A DNA stretch of 64,000 bases, from positions 28,108,723 through 28,172,722 of the forward strand of contig CM075103.1 in NCBI GenBank assembly GCA_037576195.1. The letters run 5' to 3'. The notes under the pieces were generated by a model, which was not told where the DNA came from, did not search any database, and was given only the letters and a program-made list of their open reading frames with translations. Source of the DNA: Phytoseiulus persimilis. Its lineage: Eukaryota > Arthropoda > Arachnida > Mesostigmata > Phytoseiidae. Shown in pieces: positions 1 to 11,800 of the stretch. Each line of letters starts with the position of its first letter. Position 1 is the stretch's first letter. The position numbers and the translations under genes are program-made.

Positions 1-222
1 AGAGACCAAATGCCCGGTTCAATGGTTATCCTTAACCATTGATATTGAGATGTATTAAAGCAGCGATTAAGCGTTGCGAAGCAGTACTCGTTGTTGGAAG
101 TTCGCATCCCTCACCCGATTCGACTTCGGCGCGTTCATAACGGTTGCGCAGGAAAATAATCGTTCAACCTGAGCGCCGGATGGCAGTGCCGTGTGGAATT
201 CTCCGGAGAGGGCTGAGGTGCG

Positions 223-640
223 CTAGTGACGGAGCAGCATGGTGAGCTCGTTGTCTGGGCCGTGAAAATACTGCAACATGAGGTCCTCTCTGGGGTCTGA
301 CGGCGTCATCCAGGAGGGCCCCGTGGCCGACGGCGATGATGCTGCTGACACCTCCATGGCCTCTTCGTCGAAGTAATGATAGTCGTCCTTGGCCGGCTGG
401 GAAACTGGATTCGTTTGGGTGCGTTCGGGTCCGTATCACAGTCCCGGCGATCAGCCAATGAATGCATTCCTGCAGACGGAAACTGAGCGCGCTGAATCCG
501 AATTTCGGAGGGTTCTGTGAGACATCCACTCTTTCGCCGAGTGTCGCCATGATGTTCATACCGGGAGTCAAGTGACGAGGACGAAATTCATCCGTGGGCC
601 ACAAATGGACATTGGATGCCTCCGTCCCATGTTTCGGAGA
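223..640 (-). CDS. 3' end of an unidentified protein-coding gene (two exons, partial)
   Basis: The minus strand reads a coding-like C-terminal exon at 396-223, opening with PAKDDYHYFDEEAMEV and ending LTMLLRH before TAG at 225-223. It follows a good acceptor (tttcccag). The upstream frame, about 640-440, reads HLTPGMNIMATLGERV and then FSALSFRLQECIHWLIAG. It joins in phase 0 either at a GTGATA donor (intron only 43 bases) or at an earlier GTGGAT donor inside the frame. Composition is acidic and proline/serine rich toward the end, like a cytoplasmic tail. I do not recognise the family. Earlier exons are not identified between here and the GR gene that starts near 5.3 kb. The terminal exon is fairly secure; the exon junction is not. 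Confidence 0.45.
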
Positions 641-1675
641 CTTTCTACACCGCTAAATCCCTTGGAGACCCGAATCCGACGGAATACTGAGAAACTTGGA
701 AGTTTGGGCCCCGTTTCAGACACTCGATTCGCCCCGCCTGCGAATTTGCTGCATCTCGGTTGCATTCGAGTGTGAAAGCCGTGACGTCGGGAGAAACGCG
801 CGCCGACAGCTGCCTCATCCTTGTGGGCGAGGAATACAACCAAGCTCCCCTCAATGAGAACCGGCCGCTCGCCGCTGGACTCTCAGCCTGGACTCTGAGT
901 CTGGCCCACGCGGACTTTTTGTCGAATGGGATTCATGGAATATCTGGAGTAAAGAGTACAGGAGTCCTTTCGAACGTGAACATTCCGTCAGCGAGCGCCA
1001 AGACAACTCGAAGACCTGGATCGTTCCTTGGAGATTGTCCTCACTTGTTGGACGCCGGAGTCGACCGTGTTGTGAACGGAACGCTGGGAACAGCATTTGT
1101 ACTTCGAAAGTTGGCGGAGTCTAACAATTTCCATCGATTTCGCTCTATCCTGAATAGAATAGGAAGAGAAACATTTGTACTCGGACTTCGAGATTGTGGT
1201 AGCGTGACATGCTTGACGGAAACTGCAGGTAGAGAGTGATCTTCCTGTTTCATGGCAGCTCGAATTATAACTCAGTCCGCCGCATGGAAATGATCTATAT
1301 CGCGGTCACTGGAAGGCATTTCTATCAGGGGCAGAAGCTTTCTTTCTCCATGCTCAGTTCGGATTTCAGATCATACGGAAAAAGAAGCCTCCAGAGCGCC
1401 TCGAATTTCTCTGCTCAGGACAGATGGCTGCAACCTACTGCTGAGATGGCTCAGCTAGGTGTTAGAACATCTTCTTCATCATTGCTCGAAATGAGTTTCT
1501 CGTGGCGCTTTCCTCTTGAGTGTTGCATTTTGACTTGATAGAGAATTAGAGATTAGAGTAAAGATAAAGACAGTTGAAGACATAGAATCAGGACATGCAG
1601 AAGAGTGGACCCAGGCGGAACAAACGGACCGCGGAGGAAAGCATTGGATTCGAGTCTGTAGAGTGGAACTTCCTT
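641..1675. other. no supportable gene
   Basis: Several open frames of 70-160 codons overlap on both strands here (the longest is 760-1239 on plus). None shows a domain, a signal peptide or a clear splice framework, and they contradict each other. I see no repeat or RNA gene. Confidence 0.4.
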
Positions 1676-1815
1676 TCTTGCCGCCTAGAGAATACCTCTC
1701 TGAGCTATCCGTTCACCAGGGCCTGGCAAGCGTCTTGCCTGCCGCCTAGGAACTATATGTCTGAACTTTCGGCTAACTTAGGCCCAGCAAGCGCCTGGCT
1801 TGCCGCTCAGAAACT
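1676..1815. repeat. short imperfect tandem duplication (about 65 bp unit)
   Basis: A tract beginning cttgccgcctag occurs twice and partly a third time, with a matching ccaggcaagcg-like end each time. Translated on plus, the units give LPPREYLSELS and LPPRNYMSELS in different frames. This points to a decayed duplication rather than a present coding repeat. Confidence 0.4.
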
Positions 1816-2384
1816 GCTTATCCAGAATGGAGAAGAGGAAAAGCTCCGGAAAGCGAAGAAGCTCTAATGACCAGGAAGATCCCCAGAAAGACCAGGGATA
1901 GGACTGAAGAGTAGGGAAAATAAGCAATGAAGCTCAACTCATGAAATGTCGCAAGGGACTCACTAGAAACGCTGCTCTCGGAGATCGCACACAAGAGAAA
2001 CTGTCTCAAAGCGCGCGTAAAGGAACCGTTAGCCACGGTGGCTGCCCTTCCCCTTCAAGTTAGCGTTGCACTTCGATCGGTGAATTCCCATCTACTCGCG
2101 GGAAAAGGCGACCGAATCTCACTGCGAAAAAGGCTGCGCTGATGCTCGGTGTAACGAGACATTTGTGTGTCTGTTAGCAAGTACTTCGACGGGCCCGTAG
2201 GCGCTTAGCCGAAGTACTCTGCCTGCCCCGAATATTTTGCGGTTTTTAACCGCAATAACCGCGAGCGAACTTCGGTTATAACCGCAATTTTCCGAAACGT
2301 ATGGTTCTTCGAGAAAGCGTCGTGTCTGATGAGTGTACTCTGGCTGGGAATCAGGAACTAGGTACTGAGAATTGGAGAGAAATG

Positions 2385-3215
2385 AATTGCCCCTGAATCA
2401 CCCCTCCAGAGTTGGAAAGAAATGCTCGGATTGGCCCCGGAATAACCCCTCCAGAGTTGGGAAGTAATGCTCAGATTGACCCCGGAATCACCCCTCCAGA
2501 GTTGGAAAGAAATGCTCAGATTGCCCCCGGAATCACCCCTCCAGAGTTGGTAAGTAATGCTCAGATTGGCCCCGGAATCACCCCTCCAGAGTTGGTAAGT
2601 AATGCTCAGATTGACCCCGGAATCACCCCTCCAGAGTTGGAAAGAAATGCTCAGATTGACCCCGGAATCACCCCTCCAGAGTTGGAAAGGAATGCTCAGA
2701 TTGGCCCCGGAATCACCCCTCCAGAGTTGGGAAGTAATGCTCAGATTGGCCCCGGAATCACCCCTCCAGAGTTGGAAAGAATTGCTCAGATTGGCCCCGG
2801 AATCACCCCTCCAGAGTTGGGAAGTAATGCTCAGATTGGCACCGGAATCACCCCTCCAGAGTTGGAAAGAAATGCTCAGATTGGTCTCGAAATCACCCCT
2901 CCAGCGTTGGAAAGAAATGCTCAGATCGGCCCCGGAATCACCCCTCCAGAGTCGGAAAGTAATGCTCAGATTGGTTCTAGAATCACCCCTCCACGTTTTG
3001 AAAAGTATGGTCAGATTGGTTCTAGAACCACCCCTCCACGTTTTGAAAAGTATGGTCAGATTGGTTTTAGATTTACCCCTCCACGTTTTGAAAAGTATGG
3101 TCAGATTGGTTCTAGAATCACCCCTCCAGCTTTTGAGAAGTATAGTCAGACTCGTACCGGAATCACCTCTCCAGACTCGGGAGAGTATGTTCAGATTGGT
3201 CCCAGAATCGCCTTC
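2385..3215. repeat. 45-bp minisatellite, about 18 units
   Basis: A unit of 45 bases built on cacccctccagagttgg plus atgctcagattg repeats head to tail. The first units are nearly identical. Those after about 2980 have diverged to a ccacgttttgaaaagtatgg variant. Because 45 is a multiple of three and the unit lacks stops, long open frames appear on plus (2412-3254 and 2602-3246) and on minus (3302-2358), each a 15-residue repeat such as GITPPELERNAQI. These frames are a by-product of the repeat; no promoter, splice signals or non-repeat domain supports them. A diverged relative lies at 43.2-43.5 kb. Confidence 0.9.
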
Positions 3216-3290
3216 ATGTCTTTCAGAAAAAGTGCGGACAAACTGACAGACTGACAGACTAAGCCGATTATATATAGTAAGGATAAGGAT
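3216..3290. repeat. end segment of the minisatellite-bearing dispersed element
   Basis: Just after the minisatellite, gcggacaaactgacagac and agccgattatatatag appear. The same order (minisatellite relic, gcggacaaactgac, gagccgatcaaata) recurs at 43500-43540. The minisatellite therefore sits inside a larger dispersed sequence whose other limits I cannot define. Confidence 0.6.
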
Positions 3291-3990
3291 CAGAGTTTTC
3301 ATCTATACCCCATCGTAAACGGTCTTGTGGACTCTCGAAGATGGTCTCGTAGGTCCTCGGAAAGGTGTCGTAGGCTCTCGTAGACTTTTCTTAGAGGCGT
3401 CGCCGTTAGTTTTCTGATGACGTAGACTCAGTCCGCGTCCTGATGTACATCCATCCTCATTTCTTCAGATTCATTAACGCTCAGCTAATAAATATGTTTG
3501 ATGATTCATGATTTCATCTACCGGAGTTTAAGGTCGTTGAATTGTGCTCCATAATTTCCGCTCGCGGTTGGAACTATTCATAGAAGATATCGAACCACTT
3601 TCAGAGACAGCGATGTCAGTATTTTCATGAGGGGTCAATAAGATGTGGACAGCTTTCGGTCGCCTAGATAGACAAGTGATAGTTGTGGACATCTTGAAAT
3701 TCGTCCCGACCGAGCCCCACACCGTGTTCTCCCAGCGTACGTCGACATTCCGATCGGGAGCCCATGCTGACATGCGTTCTTCATTCGAGGATCACTGCCG
3801 AGTCTGCATCGACGGCGCCTGTGCATTTCAGAGCGAGTAACTCTCCGAGCGAGCGATTCGAGCGAGCTTTTTCGTGCAAGTGGGAATTGGGACGATTGAT
3901 GAAAGCTCCGGTGGTCATATTCGCCACATGAAAGCATCGATAGCAACTGAACAATACTGTTTTGTTGAGTCCTGACTGCTTCATCTGAAT
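3291..3990. other. no supportable gene
   Basis: A short tract around 3330-3395 (gtcgtaggctctcgtagac) resembles one at 43170-43230, so it probably belongs to the same dispersed repeat. Otherwise only small conflicting frames are present. Confidence 0.4.
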
Positions 3991-4065
3991 CTGCGCCAAA
4001 ATGTCCTGCGCCAAAATATCCTGCGCCAAAATATCCTGCGCCAAAATGTCCAGCGCCAAAATGTC
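3991..4065. repeat. 15-bp tandem repeat, five units
   Basis: The unit ctgcgccaaaatatc (variants atgtc and cagcg) repeats five times without gaps. On the minus strand it reads DILAQ repeated, but there is no further support for a gene. Confidence 0.9.
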
Positions 4066-5300
4066 CTAGACCGGTCTGCTAGACCTAGGAGCGCCGTCTC
4101 AGGCTGCATTGACGCACGTACGACAGACCCCAACGACTCTGACGAAAAAGTGTGTCGGATTGGAATCGCGTCTTCGCAGGCTCGTTCCAGTATGGCACGC
4201 CTATCAATGATTCTTTGACTGCCTTCGTCGCTGATTTCAGAGTTTGCTCGGAAGACGAGCAGTATTAGCGAAGCGGGCTAGAGCAAATTATATAACATCG
4301 CATATGGCTACAGTCTAAGTGATCGTAGTTCTCCATCATCATTATCTTCGCTAGTACTGTGTGATCGACGATTCCCTTATCAGGACGGATGGGTCGCGGA
4401 GAACCGAGACCAGTATAGTGATCACCAATCTCCTGCGTCGTGCTCAGCGACCCCGAAAACCCCTGACTACGTTTCAACGATCCCCAAAATCCTGTTTTTG
4501 GAAAATCCTATGATTGCAGATATGATCACGACATAACTGTGATGATGATTATGATGACAGTCATAATCATAGGACCTGGGGGTCAAAATCATAATGGCAA
4601 TCATGATTATGATTTTTCCCCACACTGCCTCTAGTGAAGTTGGGTGACTGAGTGGCTCGCTGACTGACAGTGGGCGACTCAGGGAGAATCGGTCCGCCAC
4701 TGCTTCGTTCCCCCGAGAGGCTCGCATTCTGCTCCGGAGAAGTCTCTGAGAAGTTCGGAAATTCGCGCAACCTTTCGCGTACCAAGTGCAACACGCAACC
4801 CACTCCTGGGAACGAAAATATTGTTCTCACGACCCAGTTACCACTGAAGCTCCTATCGCTGGCGACCATGTTGCGCGCTGATGCCACGTTAAATGTGTCT
4901 CCGCGCAAACTTTGCTAACGAATGTTCTGCATCCACGGGTACTGGCCAGGCTAAGAGAAGTTTTCTTCGTTCGAGGGGAAACTTCACGTTGTTATCCGAT
5001 ACTTGGCGCAGACGATACGAACCACCGCACAAGGTTTCACAACATTTTCCGCCATAGTTGCGTCTTCTACCATTAGAACCCGGAAATTATCCTGACTAAC
5101 ATCCAAGCACGAGATTATCCTTGATACTCCGCAGATTTTTCCGATTTCCTCCAAAAAGAATCGCGTCCGATGAGATCGTTATCAGCCGGGTTGGCTCTCT
5201 GATGAGCTCTGTTATTGACGAGTCAGTAACACGATTGTTTCATTATCCGATAAGTTCGTTATCTGATGCGTTTTTTTCTGCGGGATTCGAGGGTAAATCG
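4066..5300. other. intergenic, with an AT-rich palindromic tract
   Basis: Around 4500-4620, copies of tcataatcat and atgattatga alternate on both strands and could fold as imperfect hairpins. The rest shows only short unrelated frames. Confidence 0.4.
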
Positions 5301-5304
5301 CCTC

Positions 5305-6945
5305 TCAAGTATTCCCAATGTTTGTGGTCAGGTTCACCCCTGATCCCAATATGATGGCTCTGAATTGGATGAGGGTCATGTAGTAGTTCAGGAAGAAAAT
5401 CGCCATCTGCAAGAATGGGTTTCGAGCATTAATGCATCTACGAAACCAGGTTTGTAGCGCGCTCCATGGAGAAGCACACCCCACGTGCCTTTATGAGACG
5501 AATCCATGCTGTTTCTATGTTCCCTGCTCGATCTTCATAATCAGAAAGAAAGAAAGACTCACGGCCAAGGCAACGTTTGCGTTGAATTCAAAAACGCCTA
5601 GAATCTTCGCAGGATGCGTCGAAGACTGCAGCGAGAAATCGAGTTCTTGGAGTGATTCCGATGAGATCTGCTTCAGAATGTGACGTTGCCGCAACAAGCT
5701 CCGAAACTCAACCAACTTCGGAATAAAAAAGTTTTCTTGATTATCCGTACCACAAGTGTGCTCCGAGCTCGACGATCGCTACCAAAAAGTTACCTTGCCA
5801 GTCAATTGCTGAGACATCGCCAAGGCCAAACCAAAAACCATTCCGATGGCCAGAAGAATGTAGTATCCACCTTTCGACATCCTCATGAAACCTCCTATGA
5901 GTAAGTTAAACATGATATACATGATGAAGCAGGTGAGCATCGTCAGGCTGAAGGCGATCAGTTGAGACACCGCAGTGGAGAATGTGACCAGTGATCGATT
6001 CAGACTCGAAATGAGATTCTGAAATTCGATTCCTTCCCTGAATTTCTGGGAGCTCCAACTCCGCTGGCGAATATTCGAAAGAGAGGCAAATCTGAGTCAA
6101 AACTCGTAACTACCATCAAGAAGCTATAGCTGCATTTTCCTCCCAGGTCTCTGCTCTGGGGTCCGCCGAGAGCGTTCAGAACACTGCTCAAACAATCAGT
6201 CAGCGTTCCGTAGACGAAAATCATAAGACCAAATGTCACCATAACCCAATTTAAGACGAAAGCTTTGGCGAGGTTTTGCATTATTAACATCCCAACCTCC
6301 AACGGCGACTTGGAGAGCCGTGTCCGCAGTGACGAGAGCTGGATAGCGGTGTCAACGACGAAAAACGAACTCCCGAAAATGCTCAGGAATGCCGCGAACG
6401 CCAGTTTCTGACGAGGTCGTCCGACTCTGTCGAAAATCCATTGATCATGCATCAAATGGATCAATCTGAGCAAACATCGGGAGTTCTCAATCGAATAGAA
6501 TCAGGGAGGCCAGCACCGTTATTGGGAGTATCTCTGTAACTCATTTTGGATGAAGAGAAAGCACTTACGCAGACCAGAAGGAATTGAGCTCGTTGAATAC
6601 CACAGCGATTCGGGCTCGATTCCACAAGAAAGCCATTCCGAATAGGGCAGCTGATAGATACGCCAGCGATCCAAGCGTTATCATCAGAGAGTCCATGTCG
6701 CATCGAATAGGACTTGTGCTGATTCTGAGTAATAGCGCCTCGGATTTGGGTTTTCCCAACATGGTGATGAACATGATGACGAAGTGGATTGCGAATGCGC
6801 CGGTTAGACACGTTAGCCCGAGTCCTGACGCTATGAACCGGTCACCGTTCCATATGATCGGATGAACACAGAAAAACCGCAGCATCCACATCAGCTCTCT
6901 ACCGCCAGGTATTCGAGCCGGCAACACTTTTTTTTGTGAGATCAT
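5305..6945 (-). CDS. gustatory receptor (GR-like), five exons, intact
   Basis: Predicted seven-transmembrane chemoreceptor of 398 residues, within the usual GR size. Exons on minus: 6945-6569, 6426-6114, 6045-5794, 5715-5563, 5406-5305; phases agree throughout and introns are about 68-156 bases. Exon 1 carries the subfamily motif FFCVHPIIWNGDRF and ends FNELNSFWS. Exon 2 begins VGRPRQKLAFAAF and holds a membrane segment ending VMVTFGLMIFVYGTL. Exon 3 has VTFSTAVSQLIAFSL. Exon 4 ends ILGVFEFNANVALA. Exon 5 holds YYMTLIQFRAI, matching the conserved GR ending TY-x5-QF, then TGA at 5307-5305. ATG at 6945 is the first in-frame start, but a cag lies just upstream, so a short 5' exon is possible. 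The intron after exon 2 uses a modest GTAGTT donor. It is the minus-strand paralogue of the plus-strand copies at 19, 27, 30 and 40 kb. The ligand is unknown. Confidence 0.85.
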
Positions 6946-7229
6946 CACTGCAAAGGCTCGCTGTAGGCCTTGAGTACCGGGTTTCCCAGCTCAATGTCCG
7001 GGATTCCTGCGAAGGACTCTCACTTTCCTTCATGGAGGGGTTTCCACCTTCTAAAGCTGTGAGTTGACCACGGGTTTTATCGGAGCGTTGGAACCAGCGA
7101 GGTCAGCGTATCGACCGCCTCACTATTGATCGCTAATACGGCGATATCCGCGGTGAGATGAATTATACGAGCGGATCAGGTTATTCAAAACTGATGATGA
7201 GCATAGGAGGGCATTATATACCTGTATTG

Positions 7230-8270
7230 ATTGAGTTCAGCGACGCTCGATCTGGCGAACGATACGGCGATTTATAATAACGTGATGTGTTGGCACCAGG
7301 GCAAGTCGATACTTTGGAAGCAAACTCTCCCTATACACAGATGGGACAGCACCACCGAGACCTCTCCAAGATTCGGTATCGCTGGGGCATCGTCGGTGGA
7401 AAATCTCCTCCCAGCCATTCGTTTGTTCGGGGTCGTGGATGAATAGAAGTCACTGGAAGCCAGCTCGGGGTAATCGCGTGAATGCCGGACGAATCTAAAT
7501 TATTTATTCCTGATTTTGTCACGTGTCTTGGAGCATGTGTGCGGAGATGCATGGTCGTGATGCAGGAGGGTGCTTCTCTCCTGTAGACCTCGCCCAGGCG
7601 CTCAGAGCTAATCGCTGACTTCTTCTAGAAGTTTCGAGGAGTATTCACCATCGAAAACACCGACGTTCGTTGAAAAGTCGATGAGGATTATTGCCTAGCA
7701 TTTTCGAAAACCTTGCGCCATGATTTTCCCTCATTGGCAGGGAAAGTTTCACCCCTTAGAAAATACCCATTCAGGGGACGCTTCCGGATCTTCTAGGATG
7801 TATTGATGCAGCCAGGTCTCATCGACAGTCACAAATCGACGCCAAAAGCCGCTCAGATGCGCCTCTAGGAAGCGCATGTTTGCGGTTGAAAGTTACACTG
7901 AGCACACACTCTGCTCGTCCGACAGATGGCGTTGCACCTACTTCGACTGCGCTTTGGACACTCGCAGGAGATTGGTGAAGATGTTTGAAACACTGTCAAT
8001 TCTGATCCTCAGGGTTTTTGCCGCCTCTCTCAGTCACTTCACTCGTCGATCGGCAATGATCATCTTGCACAGTTTCCCCGCATTTGCTTCGGGAGGGCCG
8101 TCGGAGGCAGACCCAAACGGGGTGCGTCGGCGCAAGACGTTTGACCCCTTCCGGAACTCGCGACCCACCTCTTAACTACCGCGTATGAAGGGACATTTTC
8201 ACTAGAGCTGGGCAGTTTATGCATTTCGCTTCGGAGACCTATTCCTGCCTTTTTCGACGATTTTCCGACG
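7230..8270 (-). pseudogene. mariner-family transposase pseudogene
   Basis: In shifting minus-strand frames the order of a mariner transposase is recognisable: helix-turn-helix part YAVVKRWVASSGRG; linker MIIADRRVK; first catalytic region FVTVDETWLHQYILEDPEAS; then AIILIDFSTNVGVFDGEYSS; second aspartate region HHDHASPHTCSK; third region YPELASSDFYSS; then KRMAGRRFSTDD. Stops and frameshifts break it between almost every block, so it cannot encode a transposase. Order and spacing fit mariner (DD34D type, from family knowledge). I did not identify its terminal inverted repeats. It fills the space between the GR gene and the SLC22 gene. Confidence 0.8.
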
Positions 8271-8849
8271 GTTTTGCCCAATTTGAGTCTTCAGTGCCAT
8301 CAATGCCTGAAGTGCGTCTCTCGGAGCGTTTCCCCGCAAGACTCCCTTGTCCCAAGCTTCTTCAACGCTGCGAACAAAGGGAACGTTGCTTAGTGAAGAA
8401 GTTCGGGAGGTGTTTCCGAAGATCGACCCATCCATAGCTAACGTTGAGAAGGTTTCAGTGAGGCCTTATTCGCAGCCCGCGGTCACACCATGGGGAACTT
8501 GGTCCAGGCTATTACGCGAAAAACTACGAAAGCGTCGAATACATTCTGGAGAACTTTCGTGAAGGAGACGCAGGGTCTATCGTGGAGCGCTACTGGAACC
8601 ACAGATTTTGTTCATATCAGCAATAGCCTCAGACGTTGCCTATCTGATCCAAACTAAGTGCCCGTGCTGGCAATTTGGGCATTGCAACAGGTCATCACCA
8701 AGACAGTCTCTCACAACTCGCACGGAAAACTCATTGCCCTGCAGGGAATTCCAGCAAAGCGCCGTTCACAGTCGCCGGTGCAAGGGGAACTTCGGTATCG
8801 GCAGTGTTCTCGTGGTTTGATGTCTGCAACCAACGCAGCGGGACGCCAT
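8271..8849. other. spacer between the mariner relic and the SLC22 gene
   Basis: Overlapping frames of about 70-90 codons on both strands, none with recognisable content. It should contain the 3' UTR of the SLC22 gene, which ends at 8850. Confidence 0.4.
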
Positions 8850-11800
8850 TTATTCCGAACTTATTCGACCATCGAGCCCGGCGGGAGTATGGGGTGGGTC
8901 GCCCAATTCGGAGGAATCCGTGCGCTTCGACGGTGAGTCCTCGTCGACGTCCTCGGGCAAGGGTTTGTTGAAAGTTTCTTCCAGCGGTATAACCGCCACA
9001 AGTCCCAATAAGCAAGCGCTGACGTTGATAACGGCATGGAAAGTTGTGCCCTGGAACCGGCAGAGAGATGAGCATGATAGCGAGAGACACCGCCAGAGGT
9101 GAACTTATTCACGGCGCAGCGTCCGTTGAGACCATGAGGCGTTACGGGCGTCTGCTCGATCTTTGAGTTTGGACACGTTTTGCACCGGGAATCTCGGCGA
9201 AAAGTGCTGCAGCTACTCGATCCGAGTTCTTCTTGTGCTCACCAATGGTTTCAGGCTCGGGGCAAGGATAGCCCCGAGTCGGGAGAATAATGCGCAGAAT
9301 CCGAGAGCGACTCCTCGTTCTCGCGTCATGTAGGTTTCATTCACATGGATTCCAACGATGGGGAAGAGAACATCAGCGCTCAACTTCGAAATCGTTGCGA
9401 GAGTCGCACGCAGTGTTCTTTGTTCTGTGAATGCAACACATAAGAATGGTCCCCCAAGCTCGCAATTCCCTTCCCATAGTTCTGTAGCACTGAAGTTGTG
9501 GTAGTCTTGGCTCGGAATCAAAATGGAGCAGTGCTAGGACGGCGCAATAGGGGCCTCGATATGGGAATTCCCCATATACCTGGCTCAGATCCCCATTCGA
9601 AACCAAATCTGATTCGAAGTGTGAGCCCCACTCACGGGTTTAAATCCTGAATCGGATTCCAGTCCACATTTACTAGCAGTTTCGGATTCAGGGTCGATTC
9701 AGATTTGAGCCAAGTCTGTGAGCCCATCCAAGGGAAAGCTTGCGCAACACTGCTCTGACTGATTTCGGGTCATTTTCACCATAACCTTCGTTGATTGTGA
9801 GTATTTTTCTTGCTTCACGAAGATTCTCCAAAATATCCGAATGAGTGTAGGGCTCACACTGGAAGCAGGATTTTTTGATGGCTCTGCACTATAAGCATCT
9901 CCTCGATGAGGGCTGCGGTGAACTTCGAAACATTCAGTTCCAGAACGCACAGGAACCGGCCCCGATTCCGAGTATATCGGCTCCAGGGTACTATGTGACC
10001 TCATTGATGTTCCCGCCGCGGTGCCTCTCGTCGAGTGTGCGGCCGCCGGAGACGCTTACCACCTCGGGCGAGACCCGGAAACGTCGCATCTACCGGCAGT
10101 GTCGAACCTCGGATTCCCTGACCTGTCGGGAACTGGACTTCCCGGGAATTCGCGGGAGCCAATCAGGAGTTATCCGTTTTTTTCGCAACTCCACATCCAA
10201 TCGATCCCACTGATGCGATCTCTCCTTTTGAAACCCAATAACAATCCCCAGAGCAACCCTCATTCATTTTGAAATCATCGACCACCGTTGCCGCGCCTGT
10301 TTCTGCAAGCTGGATCACGTGGTCCCAGAGAAAAGAGTCTGCCCTCCGGGTTGCCTGGCTAGCTGGCCTAGCTTCGCTTGGGCGATGAAGAAAGCCGATC
10401 GGGATGGCCGTACAGAAGGGTTTGGGAACGGGATGCTCATTTGAACGCGTGATTTTTCATAAATTTTGCACGTACCACGAGAACTTTCTACCAAAAATCT
10501 TTCCAGTGGTCTGATCCAAGCCAGAAGCCCTGGGCGTTCGCCTGCATGCATATCTGAGCCGGATTCGGATCCGACACCGGATTTGACTCCGCACAGTCAT
10601 ATTGATACAGACTCGGGTCCGGAATCGAATTCGGGTCGGATTTGAATCTGGTTTCGGATGCTTGAACATGAATCATCCGCATCGCTGCTCGGTGTTTTCG
10701 GAGAAGCGTTGTCCAGTGCATTGATTCGGAGCTCTCTGCATTGGAGCTGACCAATCTTTTCGCACCAATCTTCAGCATTTTCTGAAGTTCGGAAGAGCTC
10801 TTGTAGGCTTGGCGGAGGGAGGGGCTGGTGACTCACCTTTGGTTGTAAATATCAGTGCGCCAGCAGTCACTGCAGATGTCGTATATAGTGTCAGATAGAG
10901 CAGCTTCCTGCGGCCGAACTTCACCAGTAGAGCTACAATCAGAGCTGAAGGGAATTCGAAGACACCAGTGTACATGACATTGATCCAAGGATTGTCACCG
11001 TCGCTCACGACAAAGAACAGCATGTCGAAGTACACGAGGATTGCGATGGAGCTGCAAAGGAGTACACCAGAATAGACGCTAAAAGCGAATTCATGGGTCG
11101 ATCTCTCGATGGTATCTGGAACCACCGTCCAGGTGCCTACCTGTGGATGAAAAATGACAGAGTTTGCAGGGCAATATTGCGATTTCTGAGAAGATCCCGC
11201 ATGGTGACCTTGGATTCCTTCCTGACAGCGATCGATGACGAATTGATGACTTCTTCCACATCTTTGTCCGAGCTCGGCATCCCGTTCTTCCGCAAGAGAC
11301 GTTTGATGATTGGACGAGCCCGTGCCTTGCGACCCGTTGCTAAAAGCCATCGGGGGGATTCATCACTGATGCTGAAGGAAACGAGAAACCAGGTGAGAGC
11401 ATGCGATCATGCAGGGAAAATTTTCTCGTCGTTTCCGTGGATGTCGGCCTCACTCCGCCTTAATCGATGGTCATTCGCCTTCTAGATTCGTGGTTTCAAC
11501 TGAGGACAGACTCAAAAGACCCTTGGAGCGAAGAGAGAATGCTCTCTCCGATAGGATTCAAACTCCGAGTGTTTGCGATCAATGCTTTTCGAGTCCTGGT
11601 CGTGATATCTTGTTGGGAATGGGGAATAAGTAGGAAAACCACCAATTCTCAACCGAATTTCGAACACAAAACGGAAAAGCTGCGCTTTATAGAAAGCACT
11701 CGAACAGAAACAAGAACAGATCCAAAATATATTCACTAGCGGCTGAGATATGGCCAAGAGAAGGGCGACCATGATTGTCGCTCACCTCACAGCGAACATC

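Noticed and set aside
2358-3302. Three long open frames (314, 280 and 214 codons) read as repeat proteins
   Set aside because: All are produced by one stop-free 45-bp minisatellite whose unit is a multiple of three; frames on both strands cannot all be genes and none has supporting signals.
10772-11350. 192-codon minus frame taken as one exon
   Set aside because: It reads through intron 5 of the SLC22 gene; the family sequence requires two exons (11371-11141 and 11051-10837) in other frames at the start.
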